A stretch of 64,000 nt of DNA from Isoperla grammatica (lineage: Eukaryota > Arthropoda > Insecta > Plecoptera > Perlodidae), in NCBI GenBank assembly GCA_945910005.1, contig OX246746.1, forward strand, positions 31,987,659 through 32,051,658, given 5' to 3'. Below, piece by piece: positions 22,412 to 34,509 of the stretch. Below the pieces are notes generated by a model, which did not search any database, had not been told where the DNA came from, and saw nothing but the letters and a program-made list of their open reading frames with translations. Both the position numbers and the translations under genes were made by a program. Within the stretch, counting starts at the first letter, position 1; each line of letters opens with the position of its first letter.

Positions 22412-25400
22412 GTAAGTAGGCCTATTCTGACTTCTGTTTGAATTTCTTGAGATGAACATACCTGCTGGATGCAAACATTGAGAGTTTCTCATTGTTTTAA
22501 AACGTAGTTCGTCAAACGGTACTTGACGGTAACGAAACCATGGCGAAACAAAAACGAAGTGTATATCTAGTTTGGGTCGACTGGCAGAGCAGTTTGAATG
22601 TGACTAGTTAAAAACGTACCAAATCCGGCCTCCGTTTCCGGTCTCAGTTTTCGTAAAACTTTCGTGTTTGGGTGCCCGTTACTTTTGAACGGGACACATC
22701 ATATTAGTGTGGGTTACGCCAAAAGATGCGCCATTTAATTGACTTTAAAACAAAACAATCGTTAAAATAAAAAAAAAATATTTGAGCGAGAGGGAATTTT
22801 TACCGCAAAACCGAAGCGCCGAAATCGCACACCCCAGCAGATAAAACACGTCGGGAGAGGGTGAAGGGGTGGGGGTGGGGTCTCGAAAAAAATACCCACG
22901 TGTTGCCAAAGGTCTAGCGCCGAAAACTGTAGCGACAAAACGTGGAAAACGTTCTTGGGGTGGGGGGGGGCACCGATGGGGCGGGGAAAGCTCGACGCGC
23001 GTCGCCACTCGAGGGCGTGGGTTACGCCAAGGTTTCCACTCCACTTTGATTTGAATCGCGCGCGTTTTGTCATCTCAAGCCGCCAGGTTCGCTGCAGTGC
23101 TGTGTCGCCATGCGCTGAATGTTAAATGGGTCCAGTTTCCTGTATTAGTTTAGTAAGGTATTTGAGTCAGTCGAGCTGGGAGAGGCTTGTGACACACGGC
23201 GGGAGATCCGCGCGCCAAGTCTCTAGGACTTGTCATTGGCACGATCGATCCTTCGTTTTTCCTACCATCGTTGCCCAGTCCTGGAGCTTTCTTCCAGGAA
23301 AAACGTGGTGCCCAACTATTGTACACCGCACTCAATGACCACGAGGACAGACGGCTCACGCCCCATCTCCACTTAAGCGACACCGAGACACTTGTTAATG
23401 TGAGCTTGCTCCGCTGCTTTTCTGGCCTGTCACAAAGCTGGGATGCTAACCACTGAACCAACGGGCCACAATTGTAATAATGGTATATACTTAGTAAAAC
23501 AATCATGTTTGACGGAAATTTACGACTCGCAAACTTATCACACATTCTTTTGCTTTTGAATTTTAGCTACAAAATAAACAAAATTGAAAGCTAAACCGCG
23601 AAGGGTTGAATCAAAAGCCACAAAGAGATAGTAATTTGGGTTCTTAAAGTGTTGCCTTAGTAGTATAGTATTTTTTATTTACCAAAATTAGCTTTCGCTC
23701 TTTACAATGGCAAGTATCTACAATACACTTGTGATATGAACACATGAAAATGAACGAATAAGACAAAGAAATTACATTGAAGAAGTTACACAGGTTCACA
23801 TAGTTATATATAAAAACAAGATATATAAACCTAGGCTTAGAGTAATACTTTATATATATATAATACAATAATAAAAAAAAAATACACCTCAACGTCATAA
23901 TAATAACATTAAACTAATACATAAAAGACTGTACGTGGTATCACAATACATGTGGAATTACAAGTTATCATAATAAGATATAAGACTAATAAACCTTCAT
24001 AAATATACATAATAGTAAACATAATAAAAAAAAATAGACATAACACTAATAACACATAGCAATGTCTCCTAGCATTGCAATAAAGGGTTACACGTTGTAA
24101 TGCTATTCAAATATTAATTGATATCGATAAATAAAAATAATACTTCAGTTTAACAACCCGTAAAAAAATTGAGTTTCGCCCACATTAAACCTACATTTTT
24201 AATGCGAATTTAAAACACAATTTCTAAATAAAATTCCAACAAAAATTAAAAACACCAAAGTAAATACTCTTATGTGAACATCAGTGTTGCATTTGGGCTG
24301 TCAATTTCTGCGTGAAACCGCGTGTTTACATGCTAGCACTAAACCGACGGTATCTGCCTCTCTCACTCACTAGTCTTGTTCTATGACTGATTTTCTTCAA
24401 TTGAGAAATTACATTTTTTGTAGTTTGACAGACACGTCTTTACCTTCTTTCTTATTATTCACAATATATGTATAGAATGTATTAGGCTTAACTATGTAAT
24501 GCAAATATCCTTTATTTAACACTAACGTGAGCATCTGGGTAGCTGGCAGAATACCAATCTACAATACATCTACAATAACATTACATTAACACATCAACGA
24601 CGCCTGAATTTGTTGCAAAATACATTCCAACGTAGACCAAATCGGCAAGTCCAAAACCAAACAACCACTGCATGTCCAAGCAGCTCATCACTGACAATAT
24701 TAAACATTACCTTGGTTACCAACCAACATAGATTGGTCTTTTCAACGAGGCTGGCTTTTAAATACATCTGAGCCAGTGAAACATGTTTACACTTCAATAA
24801 ACCACAAGCAACAAACGCTTTTATCACCAACGACTCAACAATAGCCAAACAATGCAGTGGCTTGGCATTGCAAAGAGTTTCTTTAAAAAATTACCTTACG
24901 TGGGCTAAATAAATTATGTGGTACTGTCTTTCCTCAGAAAAATTATTATGGAAGCTTCATACCTAAAGAAGGAGAAATAATATGGCCTATACAAGCAGGA
25001 AGGTGTTTTTATACTTTGTCTTTACAATACAATAAAGTCAAGTACTTCCTCCAGCAATGTAGCTAAAGTGCTAGCATTCTTAAAACTTGTAACACTTGAT
25101 ATATACATGATATGATTCTAATCTTCTCCACAAGACACTAGGACAATCATCGCAGTAATGGTAACTGCGAGCATGTCACTCTAAGCTCCATAAGAGAAGG
25201 CAACGAGGAGATCGTATCGGGCTTCGGGTGTGTCCAAATGCTTTACTTGAAGTCCTACAGTTGTTGACGTTACGTTTTATTGGCAAGTTTACCTGATATC
25301 AGTTGTTAAAATAATGAACTACCTTAAAAAGGAGTCAGTGACGACTGCACGTGAGTTTGTTTACACAATGACAGTTGACATATTAGTTTTTGATTGGTAT

Positions 25401-26937
25401 ACAAATGTATTGATTGTATTGTAAATGTATTGTACTAATTCTTTGCGCAGCACAGTATCTTGTTTGTATTTTAACCGGGGATCTTGATGTCAAATGTGGC
25501 ATTTTAATGAACAAAATAATCAAATAAGCAATCATTAGTTTTAGGATTTGGACACACAGTAAAGGTACGTAGTGCATATTCTCGTTACCTACCTCTTCGG
25601 AGTCACAGAGTCTTATGGAAGCAATCAAATAATTATATTTCAATTACACAATTTGAAGTATGTTTCACTACTAATGCATTGTTGGGATTAGTAATGATTA
25701 ATATTTAACGTTTCTTGTTTGTTAGGCAACACAGTTAAACACAAATACAAACCATTAAACACACATTATTTGAGAAACGTAACACAAAATACATTCATCA
25801 GACGGGAAACAAATCGCCAAAGTGTTGGTTTTTAAATTAAATTAGCCGCCTTTGAAAGTAGGATTGTTAGTACCAAACAATTGACAATGCATTTATATTT
25901 CACATTCTCAATGAACACTCGTATATAACTTAACAAATTGTTTTTGATAGTACAAATCAGATTAGTTGTTATCTTCATTTCTTCTACATTTTATTTTTAA
26001 ACTAATTAATACAATATTTCATCCTCCATATTTTACGTTTAGTACACTCAATTGTGATAATTGTTTTCTTAGTATTCGAAGTTTTATAAAATTTATTCGA
26101 AATAGTAAGAAATGTGCTACATAAGCGTTTTATCATTGGTCTTATCTTATTCAAACCCTGTCTTTAAGTCCATAGGACGCAGTAGGTATGTATATAAGCA
26201 AAAAATAACGATTGACTTTTTTCTGATCACCTTCGTCTTACTAACACATATCAGCACCAGCACATACACAATGCACAGCACATACACAATGCCACTTGAT
26301 AATCAATGCACCAATACTTACGTACATAACCAAGACGAACTTTATCCAAACTAGCAATCTATTATGTTATATTAATATTATATAAATTTTTACAATTATA
26401 GTGTACAATCTGGCATGTAATATTTTTGAATAATCTTCCACTTAGTCTAAAGGACAATATAGTCCGTATGAACAAACACGAATAAGTTCTGGCATTACAC
26501 CAATAATGTTGGTTAAATAGACACATATATACTCCCATTAGGTATAGGCCTACAAGAGAAATGGAAGATCTAAGTTGGCAAGAGTACTATTTACAAAGGA
26601 CATCAGTTTTTACCAGAGAAGTGTTTGGAGTTAAGTCAATATTTTCAGGGTTGAAAATTGCTACGTTGACAAAGCAAAATATATCTACTCATTTAAACAG
26701 GTCATAACTGCGCCATAGCTTCTCGTTATGTATAAACATCTTGCATTAGAAGCTCTAATACTGTCATCTGTGGCGGCAAGTTGTATAATACCTGCGCATT
26801 TTATGAGGTTGCCTATGCAACGAAATAGATTTTTCCTCAATCTTACTCTTGGTAAAATAATAATCTCTAAAAAGCAAAAGAATTATTTCAAGTCTAGAAC
26901 AGAATCGAATCCGTCCCTCTCCAGCTCACACTCTCAT
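22412..26937. other. Long non-coding, mostly AT-rich stretch
   Basis: No gene is supported. GTGGGTTACGCCAA occurs twice, at about 22709 and 23017, around a GC-rich patch with G-runs. A minus-strand segment ending near 23475 has a tRNA-like head (GTTGGTTCAGTGGTTAGCAT) and may be a SINE without a clear B box. The short open frames here show no known domain. Confidence 0.4.
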
Positions 26938-26960
26938 CTCAACAAAAACAACAACAACAA

Positions 26961-27010
<50 letters not shown>

Positions 27011-27011
27011 G
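26938..27011. repeat. (AAC)n microsatellite
   Basis: About 70 bp of AAC units. A run of ten G lies a little downstream at 27121-27130. Confidence 0.95.
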
Positions 27012-27589
27012 ATGACCCAAACACGAGGCTAGAATTGCGGCAACAATAATAATCAAACACATATTTTTTTATTTTACACAACAATAGTTACAAACGGGGT
27101 AATAAATGCAACGAAGATAGGGGGGGGGGGGTTATTAATTATTTTATCTATAGACGACCAAGCTGCAGAGTTGATGATACAGACGGAAGCCTGAAGAGTG
27201 AGACGATGTGTTTATTCAAGTGTTGTTACAGAAACGCATTAATTTGGACAAAGTAGTTTTCAGAAATAGTTGTTCACAATTTATAATACGTACTATACGA
27301 TATATAAATATAAATATATCTATATTTAAATCGCACAAACACTTCCACTAGTGTATTCTAGAATGACCTGCAATATAGTAAGTAATAATGTAATATAATA
27401 CATGTTATAATGTAGTTGTATACTGTATGTAACAAACAGCGACAAGCCGAAAACAATGTATTAAGCCAAGATGTGCTGGTTACAGATTTAACACCACATA
27501 CTTAATCCTTTACCGAAGCGTAATACTTTTATTTACAAAACATATCTTCATTATGGTTGTGTAGAAAATGTATGTCTCATGGTCAAACA

Positions 27590-30500
27590 GCAAAGAACCC
27601 TGACCATCCATCCATTAGCGAAAAAATATACTTACTACGTACACTGACACAAGTACCATGACTATAAAACATACACTCATTACGCACACTGACATACGTA
27701 CCATGACCATCCATACATTATCGGAAACATACACTCATTACGCACCCTGACATACGTACCATGACTATCCAATATCCATACATTATCGGAAACATACACA
27801 CATTACGTATACTGACATACGTACCATGACAATCCATACATTATCGGAAACATACACTCATTACGCACCCTGACATACGTACCATGACTATCCAATATCC
27901 ATACATTATCGGAAACATACACTCATTACGCACCCTGACATACGTACCATGACTATCCAATATCCATACATTATCGGAAACATACACACATTACGCACAC
28001 TGACATACGTACCATGACCATCCATACATTATCGGAAACATACACTCATTACGCACCCTGACATACGTACCATGACTATCCAATATCCATACATTATCGG
28101 ACACATACACACATTACGTATACTGACATACGTACCATGACAATCCATACATTATCGGAAACATACACTCATTACGCACACTGACATAAGTACCATGACT
28201 ATCCATACATTATCGGAAACATACACACATTACGTACACTGACATACGTACCATGACCATCAAACATACACTCATTACGTACACTGACATAAGTACCATG
28301 ACAATCCATACATTATCGGAAACATACACTCATTACGTACACTGACATAAGTACCATGACTATCCATACATTATCGGAAACATACACTCATTACGCACCC
28401 TGACATACGTACCATGACCATCAAACATACACTCATTACGTACACTGACATAAGTACCATGACAATCCATACATTATCGGAAACATACACTCATTACGCA
28501 CACTGACATAAGTACCATGACTATCCATACATTATCGGAAACATACACTCATTACGCATACTGACATAAGTACCATGACTATCCATACATTATCGGAAAC
28601 ATACACTCATTACGCACCCTGACATAAGTACCATGACTATCCATACATTATCGGAAACATACACTCATTACGCACCCTGACATAAGTACCATGACTATCC
28701 ATACATTATCGGAAACAAACACTCATTACGCACACTGACATAAGTACCATGACTATCCAAACATTATCGGAAACATACACTCATTACGCACACTGACATA
28801 AGTACCATGACTATCCATACATTATCGGAAACATACACTCATTACGCACACTGACATAAGTACCATGACTATCCATACATTATCGGAAACATACACTCAT
28901 TACGCACACTGACATAAGTACCATGACTATCCATACATTATCGGAAACATACACTCATTACGCACACTGACATAAGTACCATGACTATCCATACATTATC
29001 GGAAACAAACACTCATTACGCACACTGACATAAGTACCATGACTATCCATACATTATCGGAAACATACACTCATTACGCACACTGACATAAGTACCATGA
29101 CTATCCATACATTATCGGAAACATACACTCATTACGCACACTGACATAAGTACCATGACTATCCATACATTATCGGAAACATACACTCATTACGCACACT
29201 GACATAAGTACCATGACTATCCATACATTATCGGAAACATACACTCATTACGCACCCTGACATAAGTACCATGACTATCCATACATTATCGGAAACATAC
29301 ACTCATTACGCACACTGACATAAGTACCATGACTATCCATACATTATCGGAAACAAACACTCATTACGCATACTGACATAAGTACCATGACTATCCATAC
29401 ATTATCGGAAACATACACTCATTACGCACACTGACATACGTACAATACCAACAAACATACACTCATTACGCACACTGACATACGTACCATGACTATCCAT
29501 ACATTATCGGAAACATACACTCATTACGCACCCTGACATACGTACCATGACCATCAAACATACACTCATTACGTACACTAACATAAGTACCATGACAATC
29601 CATACATTATCGGAAACATACACTCATTACGTACACTGACATAAGTACCATGACTATCCATACATTATCGGAAACATACACTCATTACGCATACTGACAT
29701 AAGTACCATGACTATCCATACATTATCGGAAACATACACTCATTACGCACACTGACATAAGTACCATGACTATCCATACATTATCGGAAACATACACTCA
29801 TTACGCACACTGACATAAGTACCATGACAATCCATACATTATCGGAAACATACACTCATTACGTACACTGACATAAGTACCATGACTATCCATACATTAT
29901 CGGAAACATACACTCATTACGCACACTGACATACGTACAATACCAACAAACATACACTCATTACGCACACTGACATACGTACCATGACAATCCATACATT
30001 ATCGGAAACATACACTCATTACGCACCCTGACATACGTACCATGACCATCAAACATACACTCATTACGTACACTGACATAAGTACCATGACAATCCATAC
30101 ATTATTGGAAACATACACTCATTACGTACACTGACATAAGTACCATGACTATCCATACATTATCGGAAACATACACTCATTACGCACACTGAAATAAGTA
30201 CCATGACCATCAAACATACACTCATTACGTACACTGACATAAGTACCATGACTATCCATACATTATCGGAAACATACACTCATTACGCACCCTGACATAC
30301 GTACCATGACCATCAAACATACACTCATTACGTACACTGACATAAGTACCATGACAATCCATACATTATCGGAAACATACACTCATTACGTACACTGACA
30401 TAAGTACCATGACTATCCATACATTATCGGAAACATACACTCATTACGCACACTGAAATAAGTACCATGACCATCAAACATACACCCATTACGCACACTG

Positions 30501-30605
30501 ACATAAGTACCATGACCATCAAACATACACTCATTACGCACACTGACATAAGTACCATGACCATCAAACATACACTCATTACGCACACTGACATAGGTAC
30601 CACCA
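27590..30605. repeat. 3-kb minisatellite of 58-bp and 45-bp units
   Basis: The main unit is 58 bp and includes CATACATTATCGGAAACATA, CACTCATTACGCACACTGAC and ATAAGTACCATGACTATC. A shorter type lacks the CATACATTATCGG segment and is 45 bp (ACCATGACCATCAAACATAC and so on). A 63-bp-type variant with CCAATATCCATAC occurs only at the left end. Roughly 50 units are present. The right edge (30440-30605) ends in four consecutive 45-bp units. Confidence 0.97.
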
Positions 30606-31764
30606 TGACCATAGAATAAATTATAACACGTAGGCTTATTTGCCTTTCTTATCTCATAGTCTTCTGTACCACTCTTAAGTCTAAAACTATAGACACAACA
30701 ATATAACAACGTAAGACAGAGAATAATTAGCATTTTAAGACAAATCTGTTTCACAAATAATGTCACTGATATTTCAGTATACATTCATCTGGCAAAATAT
30801 AAATTGATACAATACAATAGTGAAACTAAATGTGCTTGATTAAAAATAATTTTTATGTATGTACAATGTAAAAGAATATCTATTAGCAAAAGCAGTTGGA
30901 GACGTGCATTAAAATATAATAAATATAGGCTATCCTAGATCAAGATAAGTCCAGGCTAACATGCCGCCTTATTTCCAGCTCTATTTGTGTACTATCTCAC
31001 TCACCAGTCAAAGAACACAGATCACTAATCACAAATCACTAATGAAGGTTTCTCAGCTGTCAATCACAAAGATTTCTACCTAAAGCACAAAATTCTTGAT
31101 AGTATAGTAGTAGGTATAATCGAGTTTTTTACTGGACGAAAATTGTTGTTTGTTTGTTAACAAGTTTCTAACACTGCTTCAAACATTTTGGTGACGCCAT
31201 TTCGTTCCTCATCAAAACTACTCTTAATCACTTAAACAGTTCTAAAATCGAAGAACACGCTTTGAAGATCTATAAGCTTCCTGTATTGGTTCTTTGCTGA
31301 AGAAATTGCTTCACTGATATTTATATGGTCTCCTTCAACACTCACAATCTTTCAGTTGCATATTCCGTTGTGTTTCTTCTTGATCTGGGGTGGACTATAG
31401 TATATTGTATAACATATGGGGCTGGGACGTGTTCAGTGGACGCTGTAAACCAGCACTAAGAAAGGTATTTTCCGCGATTTAATTATATATTATTATTTCA
31501 CTACATCTGCGGAGAATTAGGCTGTATTCACAATATAAACAACAATTATTGAATTTGCAACATGTTTGCTTTCTTAATGGTATAAGATTATCTGGACGAT
31601 GACAGTTAGATGTCACATTGCGGATGGCCAAATTAGAGGCAACTGGCTAACATTGTAGTTTAGAATAATTCGCATGTATTTAAGTTTATAAATAAATTTG
31701 GTTCAGTGCATTATTTTGAAAACATTAGTTATAATGGCTACGCTGTAATGTCCAAACATAAGAG
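30606..31764. other. Non-coding stretch
   Basis: No supported gene. A minus-strand open frame starting at 30784 begins with a signal-like hydrophobic segment and runs into the 45-bp repeats; see findings. Confidence 0.35.
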
Positions 31765-32275
31765 TGATTTTATAGTAATTAGAATAGAACCATTAACATA
31801 TACCTTATAAACAAACACATTTATAATTTTATATAGCATTATAAGTAATTAGAATAGAACCATTAACGTATACTTTATAAACAAACACATTTATATAGCA
31901 TTATAAGTAATTAGAATAGAACCATTAACATATACCTTATAAACAAACACATTTATATAGCATTATAAGTAATTAGAATAGAACCATTAACGTATACTTT
32001 ATAAACAAACACATTTATATAGCATTATAAGTAATTAGAATAGAACCATTAACGTATACTTTATAAACAAACACATTTATATAGCATTATAAGTAATTAG
32101 AATAGAACCATTAACATATACTTTATAAACAAACACATTTACATAGCATTATAAGTAATTAGATTAGAACCATTAACGTATACTTTATAAACAAACACAT
32201 TTATATAGCATTATAAGTAATTAGAATTATAATAGAACCATTTACATATACTTTATAAACAAACACATTGATATA
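31765..32275. repeat. 62-bp minisatellite, about 8 copies
   Basis: The unit contains TAAGTAATTAGAATAGAACC, ATTAACGTATACTTTATAAA and CAAACACATTTATATAGCAT. The first unit has an extra ATAATTTT, and the last has an ATTATA insertion at about 32226. Confidence 0.93.
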
Positions 32276-32878
32276 GCATAATCAGTACCAAGAAATATAA
32301 CTGTACATACTCTGTTTTGTCTAATGACAACATGGGTCATACAATGCAATGCACATTTACATAGTAATTTACAGGAACACTTGATTTTGTTGACACGGAG
32401 ATATTCAAACTATGGCGTTTGAATGTGAGTTGTACAATGTACATTTCGCCCGTGTGATTTGTGCTAGTTGAGAATAATCGCAAAATGGCGGCATATGAGC
32501 CACAGTCGATTTTAAAGTATACACTAAAGACAACGACTCTCAAGGTAGGTAGACTTAAACATCCAGTTATCTGTGTTGACACAATAGAGACGCAATGAAA
32601 CAGCAGCCTACATTACACGAAAAATCAACAATTTATGTAAATAAACCGGTAAATTACATTGTAACATTAGGTTAGTAGTATATAATAAAGTGTTAAGTAA
32701 AGAGAAATACTGTGAAATATTAAATATCGAAAAATAAAGTATTGTCAAATGTACAAAAAAATAAACGAAAACTGGAAGTTTGGTGCAGAACCCTGACGCA
32801 ATAATCTGAAAGAAAGTTGGTATCGCCCTATCGATAGCTCCAATATGAATGAGTAGACCTATACTGACTACGCGGCTC

Positions 32879-33972
32879 CAGTGGCGTGCAGAGGTACGAA
32901 CAGGACCGGCGCGAGTGCATAGAACATTAAGGGGTACACCGACCCATCCGCGTGTGACGAGCGCGAAGCGCGAGTTGTTAGGGGTCTGGGGCGTAGCCCC
33001 AGCCGCCGGAGGCCTTATCGCCGAAGGCGCAAAATTTTTTCACGTAATCAAAGTTATTTTGTGAATTTTAATGCTCAAAGAGGAAATTACTAAAGGAGTT
33101 ACAATGTTTTGTATATGTTGTAAGGGGTAGGGTAGTAAATAATAAAACTGGCGAAAACAATGGCGGTAGTTTTGAAAACTTTTGAGTACAGCTCGTTTTT
33201 AACGCCTCACACAGGGTTTTCTTAGTGATGGAAATAAATAAATTGAACAATTGAAATTTAACTCGTTTGATGAGGAAATTACTCCAGTCAAATTTCTTGT
33301 CTGCTGTTGATTGACATGACTCAGACTCTGATGAACTCTTTCTCAATTTAGGTATTGCACTAATTACAGTCGGTGTCTGGGAGGCGGATGGTCGCTTAAA
33401 TCCTCTTTTGCTAGCTTTAGAGGCACAGCTATCAAGATGCCTTTGCCAGTTTGTCAGATTTAGACACAGCCTATTTTTGCCGCACACGCAACACACGCAC
33501 TTACTCTCCTCACTAGACATTAAGAGTAAAATGTATCACTATTGTAAACTGCAGTACAATAAAATATCTTCCACGCGTCGGCAAACTTTGCACTTGCAGG
33601 CTGCCCGCTGCAGAATGCAACACTCACAACCTACCCGAATCAAGTGGAAAATCACCGAGCCCAACCGCCAACATCGCGCGCTCGCTACTGCCTAGTATTA
33701 CATTCGGCTAGGCTCGCATTTCCGAAGGCTTTGAGGGAAATGGCGCGATATTTTGAAATAAACACTGCTAAAATGAACATTACACTGCCAGTTCTTGGTT
33801 CTATACAACATTATTACGTGATGTTATTGAGTGTGAGATATACCATGTTGTTAATTTTTTAAACTAACCCATACCGCTCTAGGGGGTGTAAGCACTCCAA
33901 GGGGTGGGTACACCCCCTGAAATTTTCCACCGGCGCAGGTCGCGCCGTAAAACCATAGTCTGCACGCCACTG
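32879..33972. mobile_element. hAT-type DNA transposon with zinc-finger ORF, 8-bp target duplication
   Basis: A 1094-bp element. The ends are exact inverted repeats, CAGTGGCGTGCAGA at the left and TCTGCACGCCACTG at the right. The target duplication CGCGGCTC is perfect (32871-32878 and 33973-33980). It carries a minus-strand frame (33520-33068) that looks like the N-terminus of a hAT protein. The catalytic core is missing, so it is an internally deleted copy. Confidence 0.88.
33068..33520 (-). pseudogene. Truncated hAT-element protein, zinc-finger N-terminus
   Basis: A 150-residue frame. Residues about 9-32 hold a zinc-finger-like arrangement (CCVCGKNRLC, then HLDSC), followed by a basic Ser-rich linker (KRPSASQTPT). 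This looks like the DNA-binding N-terminus found in hAT proteins. The rest is low-information sequence, and the frame ends well before any catalytic domain. Confidence 0.55.
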
Positions 33973-34100
33973 CGCGGCTCTGCTGCAGTTTGCTATGCAG
34001 CTAGCTGACAGCCTTCTGCATATTGATACTTGGAGTCGGGTATGACCGACTAAAATGGATTTGCGATTTGCTGGAAACCGTTCTAGCCTCGAAACAGTAC

Positions 34101-34509
34101 TGGGGCCGTCCATAAATGATGTCACACACTTTTTGACCAAATTAGCCCCCCCCCTTCCCCCCTTGTCACAGTAAGTCACAAAAGTGTGACACCCTCCTCC
34201 CCTTTAATGATGTCACAAAATAATAATTTACTGCCCCCCCCCCCCCCCCCGACACGCTTTAATTTTTACATTTGCTCAGCTACTGGTACTGGTCATTCGT
34301 CCATGGCGAAACTCAGCAGGTGGCGCATTCTAGTGGCTAATAACTTGTTTTGGAAATGCGTGAAATTGCGGGATGATTTGAAAAATGTAAAATACTGTAA
34401 AAGCATCTGCAGTAAAAATGACATTATATGCAGTGCATGCATGGATCTCACAGAAAGACTGACCCCTCCCCCCCCCCAAATTATGTGACATCATTTATGG
34501 ACGCCCCCA
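34101..34509. mobile_element. MITE with TGGGG-GTCCATAAATGATGTCAC ends
   Basis: About 409 bp. The left end (TGGGGCCGTCCATAAATGAT) and the right end read inward (TGGGGGCGTCCATAAATGAT) differ at two bases and both continue GTCAC. A second, internal TGATGTCACA lies near 34206, with C-runs on both sides. I could not find a convincing target duplication, so the superfamily is open. It starts 128 bp after the hAT element. Confidence 0.6.

Noticed and set aside
24594..24848. 84-residue minus-strand frame
   Set aside because: No domain, splice context or codon pattern supports it.
27590..30605. CRISPR-like alternation of constant and variable segments in the minisatellite
   Set aside because: The variable parts are point variants of the same unit, not unique spacers, and this is an animal genome.
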